From Aristolochia californica (taxonomy: Eukaryota > Streptophyta > Magnoliopsida > Piperales > Aristolochiaceae), in contig JARWKL010000007.1 in the NCBI GenBank assembly GCA_029961685.1, positions 3,802,708 to 3,866,707 of the forward strand: a stretch of 64,000 nucleotides of DNA, read 5' to 3'. The notes beneath the pieces were generated by a model. The model was not told where the DNA came from. It did not search any database and saw nothing but the letters and a program-made list of their open reading frames with translations. This document shows positions 45,339-59,200 of the stretch, one piece after another. The translations under genes and the position numbers were made by a program. Numbering within the stretch: the first letter of the stretch is position 1; every line of letters begins with the position of its first letter.

Positions 45339-48300
45339 ATGAAAGGAGGGAGTTTAAATGGGTTGAGAGGCAAATACTTCTTGTTTACAATCTTTGCTCT
45401 GGTTTGCACAAGCATTTTCCTTTGGGCATGGGAGAGAACCCCCATTGTCACTACGTTTCTTGCCCAGGAAGATCAGTTTGAGATCGTCACACCAGGTTTA
45501 TCCCTTATTTTGCTATTTTTTGTGAACCATGTAAATCCCTGTTTTTGTTTATTTATTTTTGTTTTACCATCAGTATCTGGACTACTTTCAATTGCACCTT
45601 TGTTTGATAAATATTGATGCAAACCATTCACTGACAATGTTCTGTGGAAAATTCCCTTCCTATCCCCCAATACGGGTCAATATATATCCATTTCCACTGT
45701 CTAGGCAATGGTACTTGCACGTAGTATCCTATTAACTCATAAATGGACCTCTTTTGTGAGTTTCCTTAGCTTTCCATAGGCATTCATGAACTTCCTTTAG
45801 TTTCTGTCCATTTCCATATGGAGGTTGATAAATCTCGTTGAGTGCCATTGGGGCTCTCAATACCAGTAGCACACCAGTTACCAATTGCATGTATAAAAGG
45901 GGTATGCAGGTTGAGCTCAAATCTCTTGTTCACTGATCCTTAACATTACTAATAATCCTTTAGAAATATCTTTTGAAATATTTTGGGACAAATAATTTGT
46001 TAGAGATTTTTGTGTGTAAAGATATCACTACCATTAGGTATGGGCAAAGCCAATTCAGTAAACAACTTAGATATTATACACCTATTTATATTGCATGTTT
46101 GTTGCTTATATTATTATTTTATATTATATTTAACTTGTTTTAATATGTGTATACCATTACACTAAAGTTTCAGCTTGTGGTATTTAGATTTAATTGTTCT
46201 TTTCAAGATTGTTAATCAACGTGAATGTTCCTAATAAATATTATTTTAAGACAAATTGCAGTATGTCCTTAAGAGCAGAAGATCTGTTATAATTTAATGC
46301 ATACATACATGATATTTGGTTCTTTTTACAGTTTTGTAGTCTTTGTTTTTGTGTACTTTATTCATTAGCTTCTCTCTGTTCTGGTAGAACATAAGCATGT
46401 TTGTTATAGTAATGAAAACATTGTGATATTATTTAAATATTTCATAGAAAAAGAAATCGTAACTGTATTTTTATTGTCTTTCTACTATCTGAAGTGTTTC
46501 CTAATGTTTCTATTTGTATCTATTATATGTTTCCATTTCCTCAAGGATCAATGCTTTCGCAATTCCCCGATACTTTGTACCTTGGAGGAGACCGTACACC
46601 CTTCTGATTTCACTGTCTGGTAGGGGGGCTGGTGTTCCTCTGGATCTTCAATGCTATTCATAATTAATCAATTACTTCTTTACAGATGACCATTTATCAG
46701 AACTTTTGGGCTTGGGAAACATTAACCCGATTAACATCCTCTTGGCAGTTGCCTACGAAATAATTATGCTAGTTGTATATTTTATGTACCATTTCAAAGT
46801 AAAAGCTTTTGGGTCACAATATCAATTGGGAACATCAGCTATTATATTGAATTTGCACAAATTAGCCAGATAAATTGAATCGTTTTACATGTGATACCAG
46901 CTGTTTAACTGAATCACTGCTGCATCTTGGACTTAATGTATTTGTTTTTATCATGTCTGGGTTCTGATTGTGTATCTTCTGGTTATTCAGTGTCCTTAAA
47001 ACGTAATGCGGATATTATAGAGGATTCCTCAGATGAAGATGGGGAGAGAGGAACAAGCAACAATCAAAGAATTCAAGGTTCTAATAAAGCAGAAAGGGAT
47101 GTAAATGAGGAAGAAGATTCTTCCGATGCAGCTGGGAAAGGACAAACAAAGTCAGACCAACATTCACTGGATGAGAGCGGCAGAGAAGTTGTATTAAAGG
47201 CGCCTAATGTTAGCGAAGCACGAGATCCAATAGAAGATCAGAGTATTGCACCAGTTGGCTCCACGACCATAACTGCTCTTGAAGGTCAACTGAAGGAAGG
47301 TTGTATTTTCACCGGTTTCTTCCTGGTGTTTTTATTTGGCAAAAGATATTTCTAGCTAAAACATGGAAAAAGGTATTTTCTGGTTGAAGATAATACTCTG
47401 TAGTTATCTCCTATTTTGAATAGGAGCAAGGGGCCACTAGCCTGAATTTTCATCGTCATGCATATTAAGAAAATTGCAAATGTAGAAGGAAGGGAACATC
47501 TCATTTCTCTTCCATTGAGGGTAGACCACTGAATATGTTTATCTTGCTTTGTAGTTTTGCCTGTTCTCTCTGAGCTGCAAATAAGTCAGTTATTCTACGT
47601 TTATTTTTCATCAAAAAGACTTGTAGCGGAGATGATAACCTTGTTTTGATCACTTAGAGCTTGAGACTATCTGTCTGTGCTTTAGAATTAAAATGACCTT
47701 GCAATAAGTGAGTTTACTACTGACTGATGGGTGCCGGTTGACCACTCTTTCAGGTTGTAATTTTGCCAAAGGCAAGTGGGTCCCTGATGATAGACGGCCA
47801 CTGTATTCAGGATTTGGTTGCAGGCAATGGTTATCTGAAATGTGGGCTTGTAGATTGTCATATCGCACTGATTTCTTCTATGAAAGGTTCAGGTGGCAGC
47901 CATTCAATTGCGAGATGCCAGAATTTGAACGATCAGCATTCTTGAGGAGGCAAGTTTTCTGTTCATCTCACTGAACACTGTTTCTGGTCACATGATACTT
48001 CAAACAAACGTTGTTATAGGGAGTCAAGGGGCCTTTTACCTTGCAGCACATTCATGGAGACTGTATTGTCTGTATACAAGTGACAGAAGTATTGAATTTG
48101 AATCTTGAGTGCCAAGGAAGACTGAGTGCAAACCAACCTTGACCTGCGGTTGTTTGCAATTGGCAGCATTCTGAGATATCCTGAAAACCACTTCTTAATC
48201 ACGGTTGATATCTTTGGGACCCAAGGTTATTGTGTGTTCTTGGAGTTGTTAATCCAGGCAATCCAAGATTTTATTATTTACTGTGTTTGGAGTGGGATTG

Positions 48301-49279
48301 AGTGGCATGATGAATAAAATCATGTTCAAGTCTGTCGTTGGAGATCTTTCCATGATTGCTGCCTCTGCAGATAACTAGTTCTGTTACCTCACGAAATAAT
48401 GAGGTTCATTTGTTGGTCATTTGAAACTGATGATTGCTTTCATATTTCAGGATGCAAGACAAAACTATAGCTCTAGTTGGAGATTCTCTAGGGAGGCAGC
48501 AGTTCCAATCTCTCATGTGCATGGTTACAGGTGGAAAGGAAGACCTAGAAGTGCAAGATGTTGGAAAGGAGTATGGTCTTGTCAAAGCTCGTGGGGCCAT
48601 CCGACCTGATGGTTGGGTCTATCGGTTTCCCAGGACCAATACCACCATTCTGTACTACTGGTCTGCCAGCCTCTGTGAATTGGAGCCTCTGAATATTACT
48701 AACCCAAATACTGAATATGCCATGCATCTTGATCGTCCTGCAACATTTTTACGCAAATATCTTCACAGGTTTGATGTCCTAGTTTTAAACACGGGTCATC
48801 ACTGGAACAGAGGGAAACTCCGCGGAAACCGCTGGGTCATGTATGTGGATGGAAAGCCTAATCAAAATAAGGCAATTGCAGAGATTGGGAGAGCGAAAAA
48901 CTTAACCATCCATAGTGTTGTTAAGTGGTTAGATTCCCAACTACCGCAGCACCCAAAGCTTAAGGCCTTCTTGAGGTCTATATCGCCAAGGCACTTTGTC
49001 AATGGCGACTGGAATACCGGGGGTAGTTGTGATAATACAACTCCTTTGGCCGGCGGCAGTGAAGTTGTAAAAGAAGAATCAGCCGACCCCATTGCCGAGG
49101 CTGCTGTCAGAGGTACGAGTGTCAAACTTTTGGACATAACTGCTATATCTCAACTTAGAGACGAATGTCATATTTCTAAATATAGTGCCAAGTCTGCTGA
49201 GGGCGTGCATGATTGCCTGCATTGGTGTCTACCTGGGGTCCCTGATACCTGGAATGAGCTACTAGCTGCCCAAGTATAA
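45339..49279 (+). CDS. Trichome birefringence-like (TBL14/15/16-type) cell-wall polysaccharide O-acetyltransferase
   Basis: A Golgi type II membrane protein of the PMR5/TBL (DUF231) family; characterised members transfer acetyl groups to xylan, mannan, xyloglucan or pectin. I place four coding exons, 45339-45495, 46991-47299, 47754-47949 and 48451-49279, giving 496 aa with consistent phase. ATG 45339 precedes a transmembrane anchor, residues about 12-31 ([18 protein letters not shown]). An acidic, serine-rich linker (exon 2) follows. The PMR5-N cysteine region has [18 protein letters not shown] and WRWQP-like [13 protein letters not shown]. The catalytic GDS is VGDSLGRQQ (G231-S233) and the DxxH is D475-H478 in DCLHWCLPG. 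The third intron begins GC (AG/GCAAGT), not GT. Subgroup assignment to TBL14-16 is by overall resemblance; the acetyl acceptor is unknown. Confidence 0.92.
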
Positions 49280-50790
49280 ATTTAGTCTCTTTATCCATTC
49301 TTTCAGACGAAAGAAAAAAGAGAATGCATCAGGAGATGAAATTATCCCGGAGGCAGGCATCTTTATGTTGTATGTACCAATTCAATACCTCAAAAAAAAA
49401 AATTTCCCTTTTCCGAAGAGAATTTTTAATAGAGGACCAGCGGGAATTGTGAGTGGCCTTATGGAAAATTATGGAGGGAGGCGTTTGGTTGGCGATATTT
49501 TTGCTTCATCCGTTGGTAGCCCATGACGTGGCCCCAATTCTTACCTATTGTTGCACTTCATGATGCTGTAATCGTCATCTTTGATATGATATAATAATTT
49601 CTATGCCGTTGTTACAGGCAAAAGCTGATTTCTTGCGACACGATCATCTTGTTTACTTTTTGTTCAATTCGAGGGTTTTTTTTTTTTATTTATAAAACTG
49701 CCGAGTCAAGGGAACTGTCTTGTGGGTTCAGACAAATTGGAGCTTCTAGTAGTAACCTTGCTTGCTTCCTTTGGACTGTCTAGAGAGGCTCTTTGATGTT
49801 TCACATATAGATAGTTGTCAACAAGGTTTTTGAGCATCATTTTAGTTGAAATAAGCTATCCGATCATCCAAGTTCCTCTTTAGAATAATTGTTTTGTTTT
49901 AAAGTCTTTTTGATCTTCTGAGGCTCTTTGTTAAGTAATTTTCGTCGATCACTTCATGGGCACACAGAGGATTTAGCTCAAGCTCTTCTTCAGTATTCTT
50001 CCCTTCTTGGAATGAACTCAGTCCTCGAGTACAGCTCATCTTGCTCACTACAGAAACAAGTGTAGAAGATTAAAGGTATTATTTAATGTAACTCTGTATG
50101 CGTTGTCATTAAGTTTTCCCAATACTTCATAGTGCTGTACTTTTATATATTCCACTTCAAATATAGATTAAATTTTTTTTTTAACATCTATCTTCTTCTT
50201 TCTATTGCTTCAATATTTTCTCGAGTTTTCTTGACGGAAAGATCTTTATGAGTATACTTTCTAATGTGTTTGTTTTTTATATTTGTAATTTTAAGCAAAG
50301 AGAAATCGATATTTGAAGCAATAAAAGTATAAGAGAGGTTCGAGAAATAGTAAAAAACTTCAATTTTTAAGTCATTTTTTGGCATAAAAATGAGACTATA
50401 TAGAGAGTTATATTTCAAAATAAATATTTGTAAGTCTATTTTTTAACTTATCAAACCAATTCTCTATCTGAGTGTTTAAAAGGGAGACGTTAATATTGGA
50501 AGAGTCAATGGTTATGTTGGCAAAAGAAAAAAGAGTACTCAGTTCAGCATGATTGCAGAGTCTAAAATTTATTAGATTCTTTCTCTAAAAAGGAAGTATA
50601 TTTTATAAAGGCACATTATACTTGATTGAACGGTATCAAAGTCGAGTTTTTGAAGTATCAAATTTCATGTTATCCTTGTTATGTATCTTCCCCATCTTTA
50701 ACTTCGAAAAATTGTGGTCACCCTAGAAAAATTGTACTCGGTTAAATTATTAAGTTCTACCTTTATAGTCTCTCCTACTTTTTTTTTTTT
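49280..50790. other. TBL 3' flank and intergenic sequence
   Basis: The first 330 bp are likely 3' UTR. Beyond this no gene, RNA or bounded repeat is recognised; the sequence becomes AT-rich after 50,100. Confidence 0.4.
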
Positions 50791-50792
50791 TA

Positions 50793-50918
50793 AATGTCAC
50801 ATTCTAGATTTGTTTGGAAGAATGAGTGATGCATAGTCACTTCCCTCTGGTTAAAGGTTTTTTCCTCTAGTATTTCTTCAATTTATCATCTGGTGTTTTC
50901 ATCACTTCAAAGCAATGT
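50793..50918 (+). repeat. Dispersed repeat R2, copy 2
   Basis: Matches 31,949-32,076 in the same orientation over about 125 bp with roughly four-fifths identity by eye. The shared core is TTTTCCTCTAGTATTT. Confidence 0.7.
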
Positions 50919-51379
50919 CTAGACCCACTACCTAAAAAGTATAGAAGTGTGTCCAATATCCAACTCAAGTCAAGTCTTTTATTCTTCACCCAATAGGTGA
51001 TTTATGTTTGAGCTACTCTTAAAAAGCGAGTAGTCTCTTTGTTATGCCCTAAAATTGGGTCATTTTTCCGCTTTAAAATTGAGCGGAGGGTGTTTCAGAC
51101 TATGATTGTTGTGACTGGTTTATGGAGCTTTCTCGTACAGCTAGGAGTGATTTTCTTCTTCCATATTGTGTTTTGTCAGAGTTGGGTCTCTATGTCCTAT
51201 TTTTATGTCCAACTTGAGAGAGAGCAGTAAAAGAAGTACAACAAAAAATATTTTGTTCCACATATTGTGGTAATTTTTATGTAACCAAAATATTCAAGAA
51301 AAAAAAGATAACAAAAGATTGAAGATAAAAAATCCTTTTCATTGCAAGATAAAGTTATAAACTCCACCTTGAGGGTGAA

Positions 51380-51697
51380 TATTGAAGAGCAAGTACAGAA
51401 GAGTTTTACACGACTCTCACAACAAGAAGTCTCACAAAGCCAAAATTAATATGGTGGAGTCTTATAGGAGCCTAGGGTCTCACAAAAAGTGTATTAGTTA
51501 TGTTACTCTTCTATTTATATTCAATTGTTCAATTGGTATTCTACGATATCTTTTAGTGTTTAACTTTGGGTTACTCTGAGACAATGGTAGTTTAATTGTT
51601 GTTGGATTCTACTAGTTGTCTCTAGTATAAATAGAGACTCACTGTACTCAATTAAAAACAAATCATTGAAGTATTTTTTTTTTCCAAAATTTCAACA
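51380..51697 (+). mobile_element. LTR family L1, copy C
   Basis: Starts TATTGAAGAGCAAG (TGTTGAAG in copies A and B) and ends AATTTCAACA. In between it shares CCAAAATTAATATG, the run to TATAAATAGAGAC and ATTGAAGTATTT with copy B. There is no clear target duplication and no internal region, so it is an old solo LTR. Confidence 0.75.
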
Positions 51698-51699
51698 AA

Positions 51700-53230
51700 A
51701 TGCTTATAGAAAACCTATTTAAATGCCTTTACTAGAACAGAGAAAATGATTTTCAAATAAGTTGGCAATCTTGCAAGGATAAAGTTAAATATGGACTTCA
51801 AAATAAAAGATTCAAACACACTTTACTCGTTGAGGGTGGCTCTTCAAAGCGCTAATCAGAACTTCAAGTTTGATTTCAAACGATAAGGGTCCTACTTTGG
51901 TTAAGGCAACCAGAAGTATAATTATTTAGTTGAGAAAGAGATGTTTTGTACTTTTGAAAATTTATTGGAAATTTGGTTAAAAATCCAAATAAAATACTTA
52001 AAGTTTTTTATATGACCTATTAAACACATAGATTGGTCATTTATAGATTTTGGAGACCTATCTTGGTCGAATTTAATTTAAAAAATTTTTTTTATATCAT
52101 TTTGGGTTGCAAAGTTTGAATGGTGTTGTTATTCGAATGATCACTCTTTGTAGTGCTCCAAAGTTTGAAAGAGGAGGAATACTTCGAACATTTTTGAACT
52201 TGTGATATTTTTGTTAATTCATTGTAATTCAAACATTGACTCTTCATTCAAGCATTCATTACTTTCTAATTTTCTTTGATTGAACCTTCTGTCATTTGAA
52301 TGATGACTATTTCGTTCACATGATCTTCTCTTTCTTCGTTTTCCTTCCAATCAATCGTCATTCGAACAACTAAGCCTATTCCGAAATCTCTTTTGCCTCT
52401 CTCTCTCTTTTCTCTCTCAAATTCGTTGCCCCTCCTCTCATTTCTTATATCCTCTTCTCTCTATTACTTCTAGCTCTCTCTCCTTCCCTTCCTCTGCTTT
52501 CTCTATAAGAGAAAATTCGATTTACAAGAATGTTAATAATTTATTATATTTATAAGAAAAAAAATCACTTCTTCTAAATAATCTCATGCATTTATGTTGA
52601 AGTTCATTTGAGCTTTTATTTTATCAAATTTTAATGATAAAATATAAATATAATGAATTGAATGAAATTCTAGTAAAAAAATATTTTTATTAATACTATT
52701 ATTTTTATTTATCACTAATTTTTTATAAAAATAATAAAAAACTCAAATAAAATTATTATTAAATCATTAATGAAAGGAATAAGAAAGAAATAAATAAATT
52801 TTAATATTTAATGAAGAAAAAATTATTGAACCTTTGCAGCAACAAAGACTCAATTAATCTCTTCCCTTAGCCACTTAGCCTTTTAGACCACGAGAAGTGA
52901 CTCTTGACTACTAACGGCGTTTTCTAATTCTCTAGAATTCTGAAAAGCTGAAAAGTTAATCGGATCCCTGCAAGCGTCTGCCCCCGTCCCTCTCCTCCCA
53001 CGACCTATCGTCTCGACACCTCCCTTCACTTCCTCATGCTTCTTAGTGTCCACTAAAGAATAAAGACGGCCTCTTCGCTGCGCTGCATTACGTCTGCTCT
53101 CTTCCTTTTCTCTCTGTGTTGTGTATGGACTTTTCTTTATTTCAATGCTTACTCCCGTAATTATTTTCTCAGCAGTTCGAGGCAATTCCGGTACATAAGT
53201 AGCTGGCCAAGTAGAGAAACAAAGGAAACG
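51700..53230. other. Repeat-derived and promoter sequence
   Basis: From 52,090 to 52,480 motifs such as CATTCGAACAAC and a pyrimidine-rich stretch resemble the 28.4 kb repeat region. From 52,540 to 52,820 the DNA is extremely AT-rich. The last 350 bp, of mixed composition, should hold the promoter and leader of the next gene. Confidence 0.35.
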
Positions 53231-53236
53231 GGTGCC

Positions 53237-56200
53237 ATGGCTATGTCTATGAATGCTTCTAAGCTGATCCTTTCTAGCAAAATTTCGCTCTTGCCTAATT
53301 TTCTTCCGTCGTTTCCCAGATTCTCGTCCCGACCGAATCCCTACATCGGTAACTCAAACTCCTTTTGCTATTTCTTGGTTAGCCTTTCCATTTTCCTTTT
53401 TCAACTTTTTGCGAACGTTAAAATGTTTCAGTGAAGGTGGGGATTCCGGAATTTCTAAATGGGATTGGCAGAGGCGTCGAGAAGCACGTGGAGAAGCTTG
53501 AAACGGAGTTAGGAAATCTCCAGAACCTTCTGTTCACCAGAACCCTCAAGCTTAAGAAACTCGAGATTCCCTGCAAGCACGTAAGAACGTCTCTTCATTG
53601 TCCTCGCTTGGCTTGTGTACTTAAGTTTGTTTTAACTGAATAATATGGAAGTCCATGATCAATGTGGGAAGAAAGGCTTGTCTATATTGTTCTTCTGTCG
53701 TGCAGGGGTTTATAGCCATTGTCTATTATAGCTGTCGACCGATGATTTGTAATGGATTGGAGAATATGCTTGGACTATTATTTGAATATATGCTAACGAG
53801 TAGATGTGCCTACAATCTTTTGTAACTAAATAGAATACTTAAACTAGATTATGTAAAGCACAAAAATGCTGTAGGATCTCTACCATAGGCTTTTAGTCTT
53901 CCCATATACAGGAGTTTTCTAAAGCCAAGTTTTCAGGATCAGTATCTGTTGATCCCATCTGTCCCCAAGTCTTGCTTGAAACCTCAAAAGAGTTACAATG
54001 TGAAGAAAAGCCTCACCAGACATTGGTTTGTGGATGTAATTTTACTGGTATGCATCTAACTTGACCAACTAAACTAACATAGACAGCCCAAACTTAAGAC
54101 TTTGGGCAAGGTTTGTATCATCCAACAACAACAGACAGGAAATAGATCCATCTTTGTGAGTATGGAACTTGTTTTGGTCAGGTTCATCCAAGGAGTCAAT
54201 CCTAACCAAACCTGCTCCTTAAATATTCAAACACCAATCCAATGAATAATTGGATTGTGTCATTCACATTTGCCTAAGTCATTTCGTGGTCATAATATGG
54301 GTTCGTCCTTGTATACCTAACATTAAAAAAGGGCCTAATAAACTGTAATGTTTTAACAATATTTTGAACCCAAAATAAGTGATATATAATTGTGAAGCAT
54401 GAAAAAATTGGTTTTGGATCTGCTGAAATGGAGTTTGTGGTACCTCTGAAAAATGAATACCACTCATGGGACCAATCTGCTTACAGGTTTTACGATGATG
54501 GTACCCCATTTTGTCTTCCTTGTTTGTATTTGTGAATTCTGAAAGTTTTTCTTATTAAGCTAGGTAGATATTTAAATCTATGCTGATTCTGGTTTGAAAT
54601 AATATACTGGAAATCAACAAGATAAAATCTAGGATTTCATATCTAAACCTCAGGTATTATCATGATCTGCATCTTTAAATTGTACATGATAAGTGATGCC
54701 AGAAAAGGCTTTGGTAAATATTGCAGTGAATTATTTATGTACCTGACAGTGAGTTGACTGTATTTCCAGGTGCTGAACCTAGGCTAGGTTTCAGACAATG
54801 TTAGTAGTCCTTCCTTAAGAGTAAGTTTTTAGAGTATGAGCTATCCTTAGGAGGGCCTTACCGGGCAAATTTGTGTTAGAGCGTCTGTTTTCAAAGTATA
54901 CTGTGGTATACCTTTTTTTTTAAAAAAAAAAAAGCTATGCTGTGATATACCATAGTTTTTTTTTTTTAGAAAAGTGTGAATATTTTAAAAAATCTAAAAG
55001 GCAAGCATACAGGAATCAAGAGGGGAAATCTCTTACGATGAGAAATTGAAGGGATACCCCCTCTTTAGTTGAAAAAGCTAAAGCATTAGCTGATCACCCT
55101 TTTAGAATCCCCTTCAACATGAAGCTGCCATTGAAATTTGTGAGGAAAAATGCGAAGACCTTATCTAAGGGCAAGAAGCTCTGCAGAAGAAAAGTTAGAG
55201 ATACCAATAGGCCTTGAAAAGGAGGTCAAGATTCTACCAAAAGTATCTCTACAGACACCACCTACACCTGAAGGATCAGGATTTCCCAACGATGATCCAT
55301 CAAAATTTAATTTGATGAGATGAGAAGCTGGTGGAGACCATTCAACCATCCTTGGAAGAGAAACCGATTAATGTAAGGCAACCTGAGCCTAGTTGTTTCT
55401 CAGCATGTCACCAGAAATATCATTACAGAACTCCGAAGACTTCAGCCAACTATAATCTGAGAGAAAGCCTTCATAGCTAAAGACTCCCATGAAGAAGATA
55501 CTTGCTAAAAATGTCTAGAGTTCCTTTCCGACAGATCATCTAAGGAATGAAGACTAAACAAACTTGCATCATGATTTTCCTGCACATAGGAAAGCAAATC
55601 CCAGAACAAAGAGAAAAGAATTGAGAACTAGATGCTGGGATACATAAACTTGTTTGAAAGAACCCAAAAAATCTGGTCCAAATGCACCAAGAAAATCTGC
55701 AATGAAGAAGCAAGTGATTGATTGTTTCATTCTCAGCTCTACAAAGCAAGCATAAATGGCTAGATATGGAGACCCCTTGATGAAGCATATTATCACGAGT
55801 GAGAATGTTCCCATGCAAAGCATTCCATAAGAATAATTTAGCTTTTGGAGATCCAGATAGAGACCAGGCTGAGGCAGCTGTATGATGACAAGGATAGCAA
55901 GATGAAACTGAAAAAACACTGTCAGCATCAGGAGTCCAAATAAGTTTACTAATCTGAGAATCTTGAAGATGGATATCATCAAGATTGCATATAAAATCAG
56001 CAAATTCCAAAGCTTCTTCGTCATTAAGATCTTGTCTAAAATGACGACTCCAATCAATGCTCTTAAATCTTCCTTCTTCAATAACATCTGAAATTTTAGT
56101 TTGTTGATGTCGAGCAAGAAGAAATAACCGACGGTAGTTCATATTAAATGGGGAATCAAGAAGCCAAAGATCAGTCCAAAAACCAATGGAGGGCCTGAAC

Positions 56201-59200
56201 CAAACCATACATGAAAGGCAAATATGGAGAAATTTTTATGTATGTATCTCCATATTGGATTAAGTTTACTAAGACTAGTAATGTTATTTCCTCCAAAATA
56301 TCATGATCCATTTGATATTCCAAGTTTTCATTGGACAAGAGATATCCAAGGTAAATCATTGTGAATATTTATTCCCCAACTCCATTCATTAGCAAAGCCT
56401 TGTTCATAATATGAATTCTGTTAATACCCAATACTCCCTGATTTTTTGGTTTGCAAACATTATCCCAATTGACTAGATGATATTTGAAGCCATAAAAAAT
56501 TCCTTTCCTAGAAAAGATCTCATAATTTGCTCAATTCTGTTAGTAACATTTTTTGGACAGTGCATAAATGATAGAAATCATGCTGGAATACCAGAAAGAC
56601 TTGATTGAAGCAAAATCAGTCTACCAGCTTTCAATATAAGCTGTCCTTTCCATGAAGAAAGATGCAATTGAAGTTTCTCTGTAACCAGATTCTGCAAACT
56701 GTTATCAATTCTTTCAGAAAATAAAGGTAAGCTCAGATAGGAGCTGGGTAATGTTGCAGTATTAGTGGCCTATCTAGTAGCCGATGCATTTAGATCATTT
56801 TGTTCAATATTGAATAAAAAAAGTGAGGACTTTTTGACAGTTAATCTTCTTACCAGATATGAGTTTAAAAATATGCAGTAGTGCTTTAATGTTCAGAACA
56901 TGATCCAAAGACCCATCTCCAAAAATTATTGGGTCATACGCCAATTGAATAATGGGATTATACAGCCGACCATCAGCAAAGACAGGGGAAAGCCAGTTTA
57001 AATCACAAGCTAACTGAAATAAGCAAGTAATACCCTCCACAACAATATTGAATATAAAGGGTGAAATAGCATCACTTTGTCGAATACCTCTGGAACTTTT
57101 AAAGTAACCACACACAGAACCATTGTCTAGAATAGAAAGAACCGCTGAGGGGATACAACTTTGCATCCAATTGTGCCGTTTATCACCAAATCCCATATGA
57201 AGAAGAATTGAATCAAGATAATCCAGCATGCTCTATTGAAAGTTTTTTCAAAATCAATCTTTAGCATTATCCGAGGTCTGGTTTCCTTCTTGAAGCAATC
57301 TATAACTTCATGGACTGTCATGGCTGCATCCAAAGTGACCCTCCTTTTCATAAATGACCTCTGTTCTTTACTAACAAATATGCTGCATGATAGGTTTTAA
57401 TCAAGCTTATTGGTCTTAGATCCTTCACTTTTTCAATTGTACTTTTTTTGGGCTGCAAAGCAATAAAAGATGCACCCATATTTCTGTAAATGATGCCATT
57501 TCAATAAAAATTAGTCATCATCTTGTAAATGTCATCAGCCATAAATCTCTAGTTGGTTTTCTGGGTTGAGCCCGGTTTCATCCCAAAATGATTAACTACT
57601 TAGGAGGCCTATTGCTGAACCTTATAACCCATTAACTTTTCTTCTAGATTATCCAATGTCGGATTTTTTCTCACTCAACACTCTCCCTCACGTCCAAGCT
57701 TACACGTAATAAGTCTGGGATGTGGGTAGAAACCCTCTAATGGGACAGAAACCTTCTAATGGGGCCTACCAGACTCCCACCTTGTGGATCCCACAACACA
57801 CTAACTCCAACCTTATGGAGCACACAACACATTCACTTCCACCTTATGGAGTCCACAAATTACAAACTCCCACCTTATGGAGTCCACAAATTACAAACTC
57901 CCACCTTATGGAGTCCACAAAACAAACTCCCACCTTATGGAGTCCAAACTCCTATCTTATGGAGTCCACAACACAAACTCCCACCTTATGGAGTCCACAA
58001 CATACTAACTCCTATCTTATGGAGCCCACATCACACAAACTTCTATCTTATGAAACCCACAACGCATAGATAACATGGGGAGTACAAACTGGTCCTTAGC
58101 TCACACACACAACCTGCTCTCATACCATGTTGGATTTTTGGATTGAGCCCGGTTTCATCCTAAGATGACTAGCCATTTAGGATGTCTATTACTAAACCTT
58201 ATAACCCATTAACTTTTCTTCTCATTTTTTCAATGGGACTTTTTCCCACTTAACATCCCCTGCTCTAAAAAATTCACCATTAAAGCCATATGGACTTGGA
58301 GCCTTATCAAGTGGCACTGAAAGAACGACATCCTCAATCTCCTTTCTTGAGAAAGGCCTTTTCATCCAAGCCTGCTTAGCATCAGAAAGGTTTTTGAATG
58401 GCAGAAATAATAAAAAGCCTACTAAAGGATTAAAATTTGAGAAAAAAACATAGGATTTCATTAGTAATAGACTGCCTATCAAAAGTTAATTTGCCATTAA
58501 TTTGAAGGCAATTAGTTCTGTTAGATCGTAATCTAGTAGCAGCAATGGAGTGAAAAAAAAACACGTGTTGTCATCTCTTTCTTTCAACCAATGATACCTA
58601 GCATGCTGCTTCCACTGAATCCTTTCATGACTAGTGAGGCATTGAAGAGAATTAGAGGCAGAGATACACTCATAGAATTCACATGTCAAGAGAGCATGAC
58701 TTTCTTCAAGACGATCAAGTGCGTTAATTGTAACGGCAATGCATCCAATTGAGCAGAAAGAGATACCTGATTTGATTTGGCCCATTTCTTCAACTTTAGT
58801 TTCAAAAGTTTTAGTTTCATAGCCACCAATCCACCAACTGATCTCGAGATTCTCATTTCATTCCACCAAGATTCCATAAGACTGATATAAGTTTTGTCTT
58901 CCAGCCAATAATTCTCTAATCGAAAAGGTTTCTACCCCAATTGTTTTGTACCAAGAAGTATAGACCAATGGTTAGAAATAACTTTCCCCAAGACTAGAGA
59001 AGAAGCATGTGGATAAAGTTGACTCCAACTGGTTGAGCATAGAAAATGATCCAATTTAGGGAGTATAAGTCTTTGCTGCTGTGATATACCATGTTGCAAT
59101 AAGTTTGATGTTTGCAAACCCAAACTTCTACAATTGTTTCAGCTGAGCAGTTTTGCTTGTTATTACTTTGTCCAAGAACTCTCAAATCTGAACATGTCTC

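Larger units (their letters stand above)
54954..59077 (-). mobile_element. 5'-truncated LINE (L1 type) with 15-bp target duplication
   Basis: Minus-strand frames give, in order, the C-terminal endonuclease (KLDHFLCSTSWSQLYPHASS), reverse transcriptase (PFSRKEIEDVVLSVPLDKAP; KKSTIEKVKDLRPISLI; PRIMLKIDFEKTFNRACW; GIRQSDAISPFIFNI), the zinc-binding RT tail (SPKAKLFLWNALHGNILTRD) and an RNase H-like end (KLNFDGSSLGNPDPSGVGGV). It ends in a poly(A) of 12 (plus-strand T run 54,956-54,967). GCTGTGATATACCAT is present at both 54,939-54,953 and 59,078-59,092, a 15-bp target duplication. Stops, shifts and a changed RT active site (AYDP for YADD) make it inactive. It is antisense to the host gene. Confidence 0.9.

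Noticed and set aside
57722..58073. Plus-strand repeat protein rich in Pro, Thr and Asn
   Set aside because: Both long frames come from the 30-bp tandem repeat inside the TRIM.
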